Shown here in pieces: positions 8,538 through 16,105 of a stretch of DNA of 64,000 nt. A program made the position numbers and the translations under genes. Under the pieces are notes generated by a model that did no database searches, was not told the DNA's origin, and saw only the letters and a list, made by a program, of their open reading frames with translations. How positions within the stretch are numbered: the stretch's first letter is position 1; each line of letters opens with the position of its first letter. Source of the DNA: Hymenobacter sp. GOD-10R (GTDB lineage Bacteria; Bacteroidota; Bacteroidia; Cytophagales; Hymenobacteraceae); NCBI RefSeq assembly GCF_035609205.1, contig NZ_CP141184.1, forward strand, positions 930,001 to 994,000. Reading direction: 5' to 3'.

Positions 8538-9311
8538 ATGTCCATTCTGCTTTCGGTCGTCATCATCACTTATAACGAAGAACATACTATTGGCCGCTGC
8601 CTGCTCGCTCTGCAGGATATAGCAGATGACGTGGTGGTGGTTGATTCTTTCTCGACAGATCGCACTGTCGAAATTTGCCAAGAGCACAACGCCCGAGTCG
8701 TACAGCATCAATTTGAGGGATATGTAGAGCAAAAGAACTTTGCTACTACTCAAGCGCACCACGATTATGTGCTCCAACTCGACGCTGACGAGGTGCTTAC
8801 TGATGCCTTGCGCGATAGTATTCGACAGGTGAAAATGAACTGGCTGGCTGCCGGCTATACGTTAGCCCGGCTTACTAATTACTGTGGCACTTGGGTGAAA
8901 CACGGTGGTTGGTATCCTGATCGTAAGCTGCGCCTCTACGACCGCCGCTGTGGACAATGGCAAGGCCTGCTGCTACACGAACGCTACGAACTATACCCTA
9001 ACCAGCAAGCAATCAACTTAAAAGGAGACCTGCTTCACTATTCATATGATTCCGTAGAACAGCACGTAGCGCAGCTTAATCGCTTCACGAGCATCGCCGC
9101 CGATGAGCTAGCTTTACGCGGCAAGTATCAGGTTACGCTGTTTCACCTATTGTTGAAACCATGGTGGAAATTCGTGCATGGATACTTTTTGCGTTTAGGC
9201 TTCTTAGATGGATTCGCTGGGCTATGCATTGCCGGTATTTCTGCTTGGGGAGTTTTTCTAAAATTTGCTAAGCTGCGTACGAAGCGGCCTCGGCTTACTT
9301 CCGGCTTATGA
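8538..9311 (+). CDS. Family 2 glycosyltransferase (WaaE/KdtX-like)
   Basis: This 257-residue GT-A enzyme probably adds a sugar during lipopolysaccharide core or surface-glycan assembly on the cytoplasmic face of the inner membrane. It starts with the GT2 signature SVVIITYNEEHTIGRCL, followed by VVVVDSFSTDRT and the metal-binding acidic motif LQLDADEVLTD. The middle contains WYPDRKLRLYDR and LHERYE, typical of the WaaE/KdtX subgroup, and the C-terminal 60 residues form a membrane-associating amphipathic region. It overlaps the next gene by 4 nt (ATGA), so it opens a three-gene polysaccharide operon. The donor sugar cannot be inferred. Confidence 0.88.
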   Translation: MSILLSVVIITYNEEHTIGRCLLALQDIADDVVVVDSFSTDRTVEICQEHNARVVQHQFEGYVEQKNFATTQAHHDYVLQLDADEVLTDALRDSIRQVKMNWLAAGYTLARLTNYCGTWVKHGGWYPDRKLRLYDRRCGQWQGLLLHERYELYPNQQAINLKGDLLHYSYDSVEQHVAQLNRFTSIAADELALRGKYQVTLFHLLLKPWWKFVHGYFLRLGFLDGFAGLCIAGISAWGVFLKFAKLRTKRPRLTSGL

Positions 9312-10357
9312 AGACGTTTATCATTAGCCGGACAGATGCTATTGGTGATGTGGTGCTTACCTTACCCATCTGTGGTCAACTGAAGCAGATGGTGCCAGGC
9401 TGCCGGATCGTTCTTCTGGGGCGCACGTACACGCAAGCTGTGGCAGAAGCTTGCCCATGGGTAGATGCTTTCCTGGATTATGACGAGTTGAGAATTCTAG
9501 GAGAAAAAGACCAGCTAGCTATTCTGCGCGCTCAGCAAGCCGATGCCATTGTGCACGTTTTTCCTAACAGGCATGTAGCACAGCTAGGGCGTAAAGCCGG
9601 CATTCCACTACGGGTTGGTACCCGTAGCCGCTGGTTTCATTGGTTAACCTGTAATCGGCTGGTGGCGCTTAGCCGCCGGCATTCCCAGTTACATGAAGCC
9701 CAACTCAACCTGAAGCTACTAGAGCCATTCGGCTACACTGAACAACCTGGTTTAGATCAGGTAGCAGCATTGGTACGCTTGCAACCAACTGTGCCACTTG
9801 CTATCGAATGGCAGCAGTTGCTAGCTGCTCGTCGGCCAGAGCAACTCAATGTTATTTTGCATCCCCGCTCACGAGGTAGTGCTCGCGAATGGGGACTGGA
9901 GTATTTTGGTGCGCTTGCTCGCTTGTTGCACCAAGCGGGGCATCGAGTTTTTGTAACAGGCACAGCAGCGGAGGGGGAGGAACTGCGGCCATGGCTAGAT
10001 GCCCATGCTGCCGTATTGGCTGGGGAGCTTACTGGTAAGTTAAACCTAGCACAACTCTTATCGTTTATTGCTGCTGCTGATGGGCTGGTAGCTGCCAGTA
10101 CAGGACCTTTACACCTAGCTGCAGCACTGGGGCGGCACGCACTCGGCTTGTACCCACCAATGCGCCCTACTCATCCTGGCCGTTGGGCTCCCTTAGGGCC
10201 GTATGCTGAGTACTTGGTATTTGACCGTCCCGATTGTAACGACTGCCGACAAGTACCCGCTAGCTGCACTTGCATCAAGGCCATAGCACCACTGCAAGTG
10301 TTAGAGCGTATTTTAACTTGGCAGCACTTACCTGTTGTTACTTTTGCTGCTTTCTAG
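9308..10357 (+). CDS. Family 9 glycosyltransferase (heptosyltransferase-like)
   Basis: A 349-residue GT-B enzyme of the WaaF/WaaC heptosyltransferase family. The N-terminal FIISRTDAIGDVVLTLPI block is the family acceptor-domain start. The C-terminal Rossmann half includes LHPRSRGSAREWGLEYFGALARLL, the switch to VFVTGTAAEGE, and the donor-binding segment DGLVAASTGPLHLAAALG. The late CNDCRQVPASCTCI segment is a Cys cluster often seen in this family. The gene overlaps the GT2 gene by 4 nt and precedes an O-antigen-ligase-like gene by 27 nt, supporting a role in LPS core or surface-glycan synthesis. True heptose specificity is not shown. Confidence 0.9.
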   Translation: MKTFIISRTDAIGDVVLTLPICGQLKQMVPGCRIVLLGRTYTQAVAEACPWVDAFLDYDELRILGEKDQLAILRAQQADAIVHVFPNRHVAQLGRKAGIPLRVGTRSRWFHWLTCNRLVALSRRHSQLHEAQLNLKLLEPFGYTEQPGLDQVAALVRLQPTVPLAIEWQQLLAARRPEQLNVILHPRSRGSAREWGLEYFGALARLLHQAGHRVFVTGTAAEGEELRPWLDAHAAVLAGELTGKLNLAQLLSFIAAADGLVAASTGPLHLAAALGRHALGLYPPMRPTHPGRWAPLGPYAEYLVFDRPDCNDCRQVPASCTCIKAIAPLQVLERILTWQHLPVVTFAAF

Positions 10358-10384
10358 AGTTCGCCTGCTTATTCCGAATATTTT

Positions 10385-11662
10385 ATGAGTTCATCTACGC
10401 TGGCAACTGCATTGCGGCAAGCATACCGGACTGGCTATCTTTCCCAATGCCTATTGCTAGTAGCTTGCGTTGCAGGCATTGTAGGGCTACTGTCCGCTCG
10501 GGCGTTAGTGGCCCTGAGCCCATTGGTTGGTCTACTAAGTGCGGCTACTAATCCTGCATGGCGGATTGAGCTAGCTCGATGGTGGCATAATCCGGCCGTC
10601 GTGTTTGCGGCCTTGCTTTATGCTGTGCTTGTGTTCAGCGGGCTGTATACTACGGAATGGGGCATCTGGCGACACGAGCTTTTTCGGCAGCTTCCTCTAC
10701 TAGGCGTACCGCTAACTTTTGCTGTTGCTGTGCCGCTAAGTGGTCGCCAGCGGTTTCTCCTAGGTTGTATGTTCGTCCTAGGTACTGCGCTGTTGGGTAC
10801 TGATACATTGGTTCGTTACCTGCTCACGGCGTCTGAAGTACACGAAATGTTTAACACTGGACAGAACATTCAAACTGTTACGGGGGTGTTTCACATCCAC
10901 TTCAGTGTAATGCTTGCCTTAGCGTTTTACTTTGGCGTGTTGCTGCAGCGTAGTGCTTACGCCACCCGCTTATGGCGTTGGCTCCTGCTACTAGCAGTGC
11001 TATTAATTGTAGTCGTTTTACACGTGTTAGCATACCGCACTGGGCTGCTAGTTTTCTACAGTACTCTGCTCTTCGATGCTGTTGTGTTGATTGTAGCGCG
11101 TCGTCAGTTCTTGTGGGGGCTAGGAGCATTGATCATGTTTGCTGTCCTGCCGTGGCTTGCTTATAAAACACTAGAGCCTATCCAAGCTAGGGTCAATGGT
11201 ACCTACTACGACCTTGAGCAGTTCAGTCTTAATCACGACATCAACAACTTTTCGCTCTCGAAACGTTTGGCTGCCTGGCAAACGGCGCAGGCCGTTGTCG
11301 CACAGCATCCATGGTTCGGTGTAGGCCTTGCTGATACGGAACCGGCAATGATGGAAGAGTATAGGTGGCGCGACTTTGGCCTACAGCCCGTCAACTGGGT
11401 CATGGTTCATAATCAATATTTGCATTACCTATTAGGCGCTGGTATCGTAGGTCTATTTGTGTGGCTACTTGTCTTACTCGGGCCGTTAGCGCAACCTAGA
11501 GTACGTCGTAACCCGTACGTCATACATTTCCTGCTCATTCTGTGCGTAGCAATGTTAGTTGACTCGCTTCTACAGCTTCAGATTGGCTTCAACCTTTTTG
11601 TTTTCCTCTATGGCTTCTTAGTCGTGAATGCAGAGCGGCAAGCCCAGCAGAAAGCTGGTTGA
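10385..11662 (+). CDS. O-antigen ligase-like polytopic membrane protein
   Basis: A 425-residue protein with about ten to twelve hydrophobic helices, in the Wzy_C/WaaL superfamily that joins undecaprenyl-linked glycan to an acceptor or polymerises it. The diagnostic periplasmic loop is present: HPWFGVGLADTEP followed by VMVHNQYLHYLLGAG, which contains the HNQ/H motif of the family. Upstream lies a conserved FHIHFSVMLALAF block. It closes the GT2-GT9 operon and ends with a hairpin terminator. It resembles the two ligase-like genes at 37.0 and 38.5 kb, so this genome segment holds three paralogues. Confidence 0.88.
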   Translation: MSSSTLATALRQAYRTGYLSQCLLLVACVAGIVGLLSARALVALSPLVGLLSAATNPAWRIELARWWHNPAVVFAALLYAVLVFSGLYTTEWGIWRHELFRQLPLLGVPLTFAVAVPLSGRQRFLLGCMFVLGTALLGTDTLVRYLLTASEVHEMFNTGQNIQTVTGVFHIHFSVMLALAFYFGVLLQRSAYATRLWRWLLLLAVLLIVVVLHVLAYRTGLLVFYSTLLFDAVVLIVARRQFLWGLGALIMFAVLPWLAYKTLEPIQARVNGTYYDLEQFSLNHDINNFSLSKRLAAWQTAQAVVAQHPWFGVGLADTEPAMMEEYRWRDFGLQPVNWVMVHNQYLHYLLGAGIVGLFVWLLVLLGPLAQPRVRRNPYVIHFLLILCVAMLVDSLLQLQIGFNLFVFLYGFLVVNAERQAQQKAG

Positions 11663-11680
11663 CCCACCAAAAAAACAAGT

Positions 11681-11721
11681 AGAGCACCAACTTGCTTGTT
11701 TGGTCACTAGCTCTTTTTTTA
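11681..11721 (+). terminator. Intrinsic terminator after the polysaccharide operon
   Basis: Stem AGAGCACCAA pairs with TTGGT and GCTCT (a 5-nt bulge on the 3' side), followed by T7. It sits between the ligase-like gene and the sigma-factor gene. Confidence 0.7.
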
Positions 11722-11749
11722 CAATTTTAGCCATCTACTCCTAGTGCCC

Positions 11750-12397
11750 ATGAGCGATTCTCCCGAACGGGTTCCTAAGCTGAGCAAAGAAGAAAAGGAC
11801 CGACGGTTCCAAGCCGAACTAATGCCCGTCCTTGATTCTCTGTACAACTTTGCCTACCGTCTCACCCTTGATGAAGATGACGCCAATGACCTCGTCCAAG
11901 AGACGTATTTGAAGGCCTATCGTTTCTTCGAATACTTCGAGCCGGGAACCAACGCGAAAGCGTGGCTGTTTCGCATCCTGAAAAACTCGTTCATTAACGA
12001 CTTCCGAAAAAAGAGTAAACAACCCGCCAAAGTCGACTACAGCGAGATTGAGGGTTACTACAATACGGAAGACGTGGAGGCCGAGGGCGACGTGGGTAGC
12101 ACGTCGTCGGATATGCGGCAGCAAGCAGTGCGTGACCTCATCGGCGACGAGGTGGCTAGCGCACTGAACTCCTTGCCAGTTGATTTTCGTACGGTCATTA
12201 TCCTCTGTGACTTGGAGGGATTCACCTACGAAGAGATGGCAAAAGTATTGGACATTCCAATCGGGACTGTCCGTTCGCGCTTACACCGAGCACGAAATTT
12301 CTTAAAGGAAAAACTGGAAAAGTACGCCAAGTCGATGGGGTACGGCAGCGAAGAGCAAGCCGATGCATTAGCGACTGACGATGACGACAACGAATAA
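11750..12397 (+). CDS. ECF-type RNA polymerase sigma factor
   Basis: A 215-residue group IV sigma factor that would redirect RNA polymerase to a stress or envelope regulon. Region 2 spans about residues 25-95 with LYNFAYRLTLDEDDANDLVQET and AWLFRILKNSFINDFRKKS. Region 4 spans about 140-195 with LPVDFRTVIILCDLEGFTYEEMA and the HTH helix IPIGTVRSRLHRAR. An acidic linker and C-terminal tail flank region 4. The ATG at 11750 was preferred to the GTG two codons earlier. The gene immediately downstream (17 nt) encodes a zinc-motif protein that looks like its anti-sigma factor. Confidence 0.93.
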   Translation: MSDSPERVPKLSKEEKDRRFQAELMPVLDSLYNFAYRLTLDEDDANDLVQETYLKAYRFFEYFEPGTNAKAWLFRILKNSFINDFRKKSKQPAKVDYSEIEGYYNTEDVEAEGDVGSTSSDMRQQAVRDLIGDEVASALNSLPVDFRTVIILCDLEGFTYEEMAKVLDIPIGTVRSRLHRARNFLKEKLEKYAKSMGYGSEEQADALATDDDDNE

Positions 12398-12413
12398 ATA
12401 AATGATTTAGATT

Positions 12414-12698
12414 ATGAAAGCCACCTCTACAACACCAACTAACCAGAACGCGGCCGTTACTGGCCCCGACTGTGAACGCGTGACGACAATTCTCGACCAA
12501 ATCATCGTGGGCCAAGCCCCTAGCGAGGAAGATGAAGATTATTTCATCAGCCACGCCGAAGACTGCTCTCCGTGCTTCGATAGCATTGATAAGCAGCGTA
12601 TTTTCGTTGGGTTTCTGACTCAGTATGTGGGCCGTAAAGGTGCGCCTAACTCATTACCTGACACAATTATGACGCGCCTTAAGACGGAAATGGCGTAA
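12414..12698 (+). CDS. Putative zinc-binding anti-sigma factor
   Basis: This 94-residue soluble protein has His47-x3-Cys51-x2-Cys54 (HAEDCSPC) preceded by Cys20, the ligand layout of the ZAS anti-sigma domain that clamps ECF sigma factors and can respond to oxidants or metals. It has no membrane segment. It follows the sigma gene by 17 nt and ends 10 nt before gmk. Function as the cognate anti-sigma is inferred from the motif and the position; the sequence around the motif is otherwise not familiar to me. Confidence 0.75.
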   Translation: MKATSTTPTNQNAAVTGPDCERVTTILDQIIVGQAPSEEDEDYFISHAEDCSPCFDSIDKQRIFVGFLTQYVGRKGAPNSLPDTIMTRLKTEMA

Positions 12699-12707
12699 TT
12701 TTGCCTG

Positions 12708-13292
12708 ATGCAGGGTAAAATTATTGTGTTCTCAGCACCTTCTGGCGCTGGCAAAACCACTATCGTCCATCGGTTGCTGGAGCGAATTCCAGAACTGAGC
12801 TTTTCTATTTCGGCTTGCACGCGCGATAAGCGCGGCCGCACCGAAGCTAATGGTAAAGACTACTACTTCATCTCCATTGAGGAATTTCAAGAGAAAATTC
12901 GTCATGATGAGTTCGTGGAGTGGGAAGAAGTTTATGCCGGCAACTTCTACGGTACTCTAAAATCCGAAATCGAGCGCATCTGGGCTAGTGGTAGACACGC
13001 CATCCTAGATGTGGATGTAAAGGGCGGTTTGAGTATCAAGGAGTTTTATAAAGACCGTGCTTTAGCTGTCTTTGTTAAGCCTCCATCTTTAGAGATATTG
13101 GAAACCCGATTACGAACTCGTGCAACCGATTCTGAGTCCAGTATTTCTGGGCGAGTTTACAAAGCTAAATTTGAGCTCACGTTCGAGGACCGGTTTGATG
13201 TGGCCATCGTCAACGATAACCTAGATGAAGCTTCTTCACAAGCTGAAAAGCTAGTACGTAACTTCATAGCAACAGAATCGAACTTGTCGTGA
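12708..13292 (+). CDS. gmk: Guanylate kinase
   Basis: A 194-residue cytosolic kinase that converts GMP to GDP with ATP, feeding GTP, dGTP and (p)ppGpp pools. The P-loop SAPSGAGKTT is at residues 9-18; SACTRDKRGRTEANGKDYYFI is the GMP-binding lid region; EVYAGNFYGTLKSEIE and LDVDVKGGLSIKE complete the GMP site. Length is normal. It lies 10 nt after the anti-sigma gene and overlaps the GTG start of nadD by 4 nt, so sigma, anti-sigma, gmk and nadD probably form one operon. Confidence 0.97.
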   Translation: MQGKIIVFSAPSGAGKTTIVHRLLERIPELSFSISACTRDKRGRTEANGKDYYFISIEEFQEKIRHDEFVEWEEVYAGNFYGTLKSEIERIWASGRHAILDVDVKGGLSIKEFYKDRALAVFVKPPSLEILETRLRTRATDSESSISGRVYKAKFELTFEDRFDVAIVNDNLDEASSQAEKLVRNFIATESNLS

Positions 13293-13870
13293 ACACGGCA
13301 CCTAGGATAGGGTTACTGTTTGGCTCTTTTAATCCGATTCATACGGGCCATCTGATCGTAGCAAATTTTATGGCTACGCACACGGATCTAGATGCTGTAT
13401 GGCTAGTGGTGTCGCCTCAAAGTCCGTTCAAAGCCGAGCAAGAGCTTCTAGCGGAGCGCGAGCGTTATCATCTAGTTCAGTTAGCTATTGCAGGAAACGA
13501 ACGGCTACGAGCGTTAGATACGGAATTTGGTCTGCCTAAACCTAGCTATACTGTCGATACACTCAGTGTACTTCGAACACAGTATCCCAATCATCAATTT
13601 GTGTTATTGATGGGGGAGGACAACCTAGCTGGTTTACCAAAATGGAAACAGGTTGACCACATTCTGGAAGAAACTCCGATTTATGTATATCCGCGTTCTG
13701 GTGCTTCCGCTTTGCCAAAGGTACCTGAACAAGCACGCGTTGTAGAAGCTCCTTTACTAGATATATCGGCTACGTTCATTCGTAATTGCATACGGAATGG
13801 TAAGTCTATCCGGTACTTGGTTCCAGAGAATGTAGAGGAAGAAATTACCCGCAAGGGTTATTGGCAGTAA
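13289..13870 (+). CDS. nadD: Nicotinate-nucleotide adenylyltransferase
   Basis: A 193-residue enzyme that adenylates nicotinate mononucleotide to deamido-NAD, the shared step of de novo and salvage NAD synthesis. GSFNPIHTGH at residues 12-21 holds the HxGH nucleotidyltransferase motif, LLMGEDNLAGLPKWK is the substrate-recognition block, and ISATFIRNCIRNG near the C-terminus matches the ISSTxIR motif. The start is a GTG that overlaps the gmk stop codon (GTGA), so translation is probably coupled. A hairpin terminator follows. Confidence 0.97.
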   Translation: MNTAPRIGLLFGSFNPIHTGHLIVANFMATHTDLDAVWLVVSPQSPFKAEQELLAERERYHLVQLAIAGNERLRALDTEFGLPKPSYTVDTLSVLRTQYPNHQFVLLMGEDNLAGLPKWKQVDHILEETPIYVYPRSGASALPKVPEQARVVEAPLLDISATFIRNCIRNGKSIRYLVPENVEEEITRKGYWQ

Positions 13871-13885
13871 GTTTTATCGATCATA

Positions 13886-13922
13886 AAAAGCCCCAACTAA
13901 AGTTTTTTAGTTGGGGCTTTTC
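13886..13922. terminator. Bidirectional terminator between nadD and frr
   Basis: Perfect 16-bp stem AAAAGCCCCAACTAAA / TTTAGTTGGGGCTTTT with a 4-nt loop (GTTT). A and T runs flank it, so it can end both converging transcripts. Confidence 0.9.
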
Positions 13923-13940
13923 TGTTCTAAGTAGGCTAGC

Positions 13941-14504
13941 TCAGATGGTCATAATCTCAGCTTCTTTCTTGCTCATCAGATCATCAATCTTACTGATATA
14001 GCTATCTGTTACTTTCTGCACTTTAGCTTCTGCATCCTTTACCGCATCTTCTGCGGCACCTTCTTTTAATAGTTTACGCAAAGAATCATTCACGTCTTTG
14101 CGGATACTCCGGATGCGTACCTTTCCACTTTCCGTTTCATTCTTCACCTGTTTCACCAGGTCCCGACGACGCTCTTGCGTCATTGGAGGAATGTTGAGCC
14201 GTACTCCTTCCGCATCCGACTGCGGATTGAGACCTAGGTCGCTGTTCTTAATAGCCTTTACTACCTCACTAATAATGTTCTTCTCCCAAGGCTTAATGAA
14301 CAGCGTACGAGCATCGGGAGCTGAGACGTTGGCTACCTGGCTGATAGGAGTAGGGGTACCGTAATAATCTACTCGTAAGCTGTCGAGCATGGCTGGAGTG
14401 GCTTTACCCGCCCGAATGCGACCTAGTTCAAGGCTGGTGTGCTGTAGCGCCTTCGCCATCGACTCTTCGCCTTCGCTTAAGTAAAACTGAATTTCTTCGT
14501 CCAT
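13941..14504 (-). CDS. frr: Ribosome recycling factor
   Basis: A 187-residue protein that, with EF-G, splits post-termination ribosomes. It shows the family pattern: MAKALQHTSLELGRIRAGKA, then ISQVANVSAPDARTLFIKPWEKN in the head domain, LNIPPMTQERRRDLVKQVK, and a closing long helix ending ISKIDDLMSKKEAEIMTI. Length is normal. It lies 83 nt downstream of pyrH on the same strand, the common pyrH-frr pair, and converges on nadD. Confidence 0.97.
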   Translation of the reverse strand: MDEEIQFYLSEGEESMAKALQHTSLELGRIRAGKATPAMLDSLRVDYYGTPTPISQVANVSAPDARTLFIKPWEKNIISEVVKAIKNSDLGLNPQSDAEGVRLNIPPMTQERRRDLVKQVKNETESGKVRIRSIRKDVNDSLRKLLKEGAAEDAVKDAEAKVQKVTDSYISKIDDLMSKKEAEIMTI

Positions 14505-14587
14505 CTTCTGGAATTCTGAAAGTTAAAAGTTATTAGTACGTCAGAAATTGCTGTTGTTCAACTGTTCTTGACCAAATAGTCAAATAA

Positions 14588-15370
14588 TTAAGCCTGTCCA
14601 GTGGGTGCGTCCAAGCTAGGTTGTAAGCTGCTATGCTTTGGTTCAAGGGAAGTAGCTTCTGGACTTAGTACAACACGAGTACCAATATCCTGTCCATCAA
14701 TGAGGCGCTGAAGGTTACCTGCAGTATTCATGTCGAATACAATAATGGGTAGGTTGTTCTCCTTACACAAGGTGAAGGCCGTCATATCCATTACGTTGAG
14801 GTTCTTTTCGATGACCTCATCAAAAGTAATTTCCGGGAAGCGTGTTGCAGTTGGGTCCTTTTCTGGATCAGCTGTATAAATTCCATCAACACGGGTACCT
14901 TTCAGAACAACGTCTGCTTCTATCTCAATAGCACGCAAGGAAGCAGCTGAGTCAGTTGTGAAGTAAGGGGAACCAATGCCTGCACCAAAAATTACTACAC
15001 GTCCTTTCTCCAAGTGGCGTAATGCCCGTCGCCGCAAATAGGGCTCACATACCTGTTGGATTGTAAGACCGGACAGCAAGCGGGTTTGTACCCCTAAAAC
15101 TTCCAAAGCGCTCTGTAAAGCCATCGAATTGATGACTGTAGCCAGCATGCCCATGTAGTCGCCCTGTACTCGGTCGAGGCCGAAAGCAGCTGCCTGTACA
15201 CCACGGAAGATATTACCCCCTCCAATCACGACAGCTACCTGCGTACCGCTATCGGCCGCGGCTTTAATTTCCTGTGCGTATTGCATCAAACGAGCTGCAT
15301 CAATGCCATATTGTTGCTGGCCCATTAGTGCTTCACCGCTTAGCTTCAGCAGGATTCGGTTGTACTTCAA
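14588..15370 (-). CDS. pyrH: UMP kinase
   Basis: A 260-residue hexameric kinase of the amino-acid-kinase fold, converting UMP to UDP for pyrimidine nucleotide supply. Motifs are LLKLSGEAL at the N-terminus, [28 protein letters not shown], and [16 protein letters not shown] with [14 protein letters not shown]. The tail beyond about residue 238, rich in Ser and Pro, is a short extension past the usual end. It precedes frr on the same strand. Confidence 0.97.
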   Translation of the reverse strand: MKYNRILLKLSGEALMGQQQYGIDAARLMQYAQEIKAAADSGTQVAVVIGGGNIFRGVQAAAFGLDRVQGDYMGMLATVINSMALQSALEVLGVQTRLLSGLTIQQVCEPYLRRRALRHLEKGRVVIFGAGIGSPYFTTDSAASLRAIEIEADVVLKGTRVDGIYTADPEKDPTATRFPEITFDEVIEKNLNVMDMTAFTLCKENNLPIIVFDMNTAGNLQRLIDGQDIGTRVVLSPEATSLEPKHSSLQPSLDAPTGQA

Positions 15371-15503
15371 AATAGAGAGAGTTAAGTGGAGAAATCAATT
15401 GTTGTGAGGCGAATACGGCAGCTTAACCAAGCTTGTGAAGTGTTTGTCAATTAAAAGTCAAACTGAGCATGCCTCGTCGGCAGTGGTCATTTGTATTTCT
15501 AGC

Positions 15504-16007
15504 TCAGCTAAATGAGATTAAAACTTGCCCTTTACTAACATTATCGCGCAGAGCCACTTTAATAGCATTGACCACTCCATCAGTAGGAGCTTTCAATATG
15601 TTTTCCATTTTCATAGCCTCCAATACTAGTAGTGGGTCGCCTTTATGAACCGTCTGACCAGATTCGACTCGGATATCGACAATAAGTCCCGGCATTGGCG
15701 CTTTTAGCTCATTTACCTTGTGTGCAGAAGCGTCAGCCATGCCTAATCGGTCGAGCAGGAGGTCAAAACGATCTTTGGCCTGAAGTTCGATAAAGTGATT
15801 ACCGACTTTCAGTGTAAATGATTTTGCTGTGTAGTCAGTGCTTATTACTTCAATCGAGTAAGATCGACCTTCATAAAGCAAATGATAACGTCCATCTCCC
15901 AGCAGCACTAAGTCCCAGGTGAATAGCTCGCCATTAACGGAAATAGGACCATTAAGCTGATAATCTACTTCCCAACTGCGGTTCGAACTAGTACTTATCT
16001 GGAGCAT
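15504..16007 (-). CDS. Biotin carboxyl carrier domain protein (acyl-CoA carboxylase subunit)
   Basis: A 167-residue protein whose last 70 residues are a biotinyl domain: APMPGLIVDIRVESGQTV, then EAMKMEN with the biotinylated Lys at position 133. The first 100 residues form a beta-rich region like the segment before the biotinyl domain in propionyl/acetyl-CoA carboxylase alpha chains. In Bacteroidota such stand-alone carriers serve acyl-CoA or methylmalonyl-type carboxylases; the partner genes are not in this window. It is divergent from the M1 aminopeptidase gene and 133 nt upstream of pyrH. Confidence 0.88.
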   Translation of the reverse strand: MLQISTSSNRSWEVDYQLNGPISVNGELFTWDLVLLGDGRYHLLYEGRSYSIEVISTDYTAKSFTLKVGNHFIELQAKDRFDLLLDRLGMADASAHKVNELKAPMPGLIVDIRVESGQTVHKGDPLLVLEAMKMENILKAPTDGVVNAIKVALRDNVSKGQVLISFS

Positions 16008-16105
16008 AAAGGTGTAAGGGAAAGGGCGCGGAAAAGGGCTTAAAGATAGGTCAAATCTGAAATATTTTCGGAAATTTAGGCCACATTCCTATAGTGTCTG
16101 CTAGC

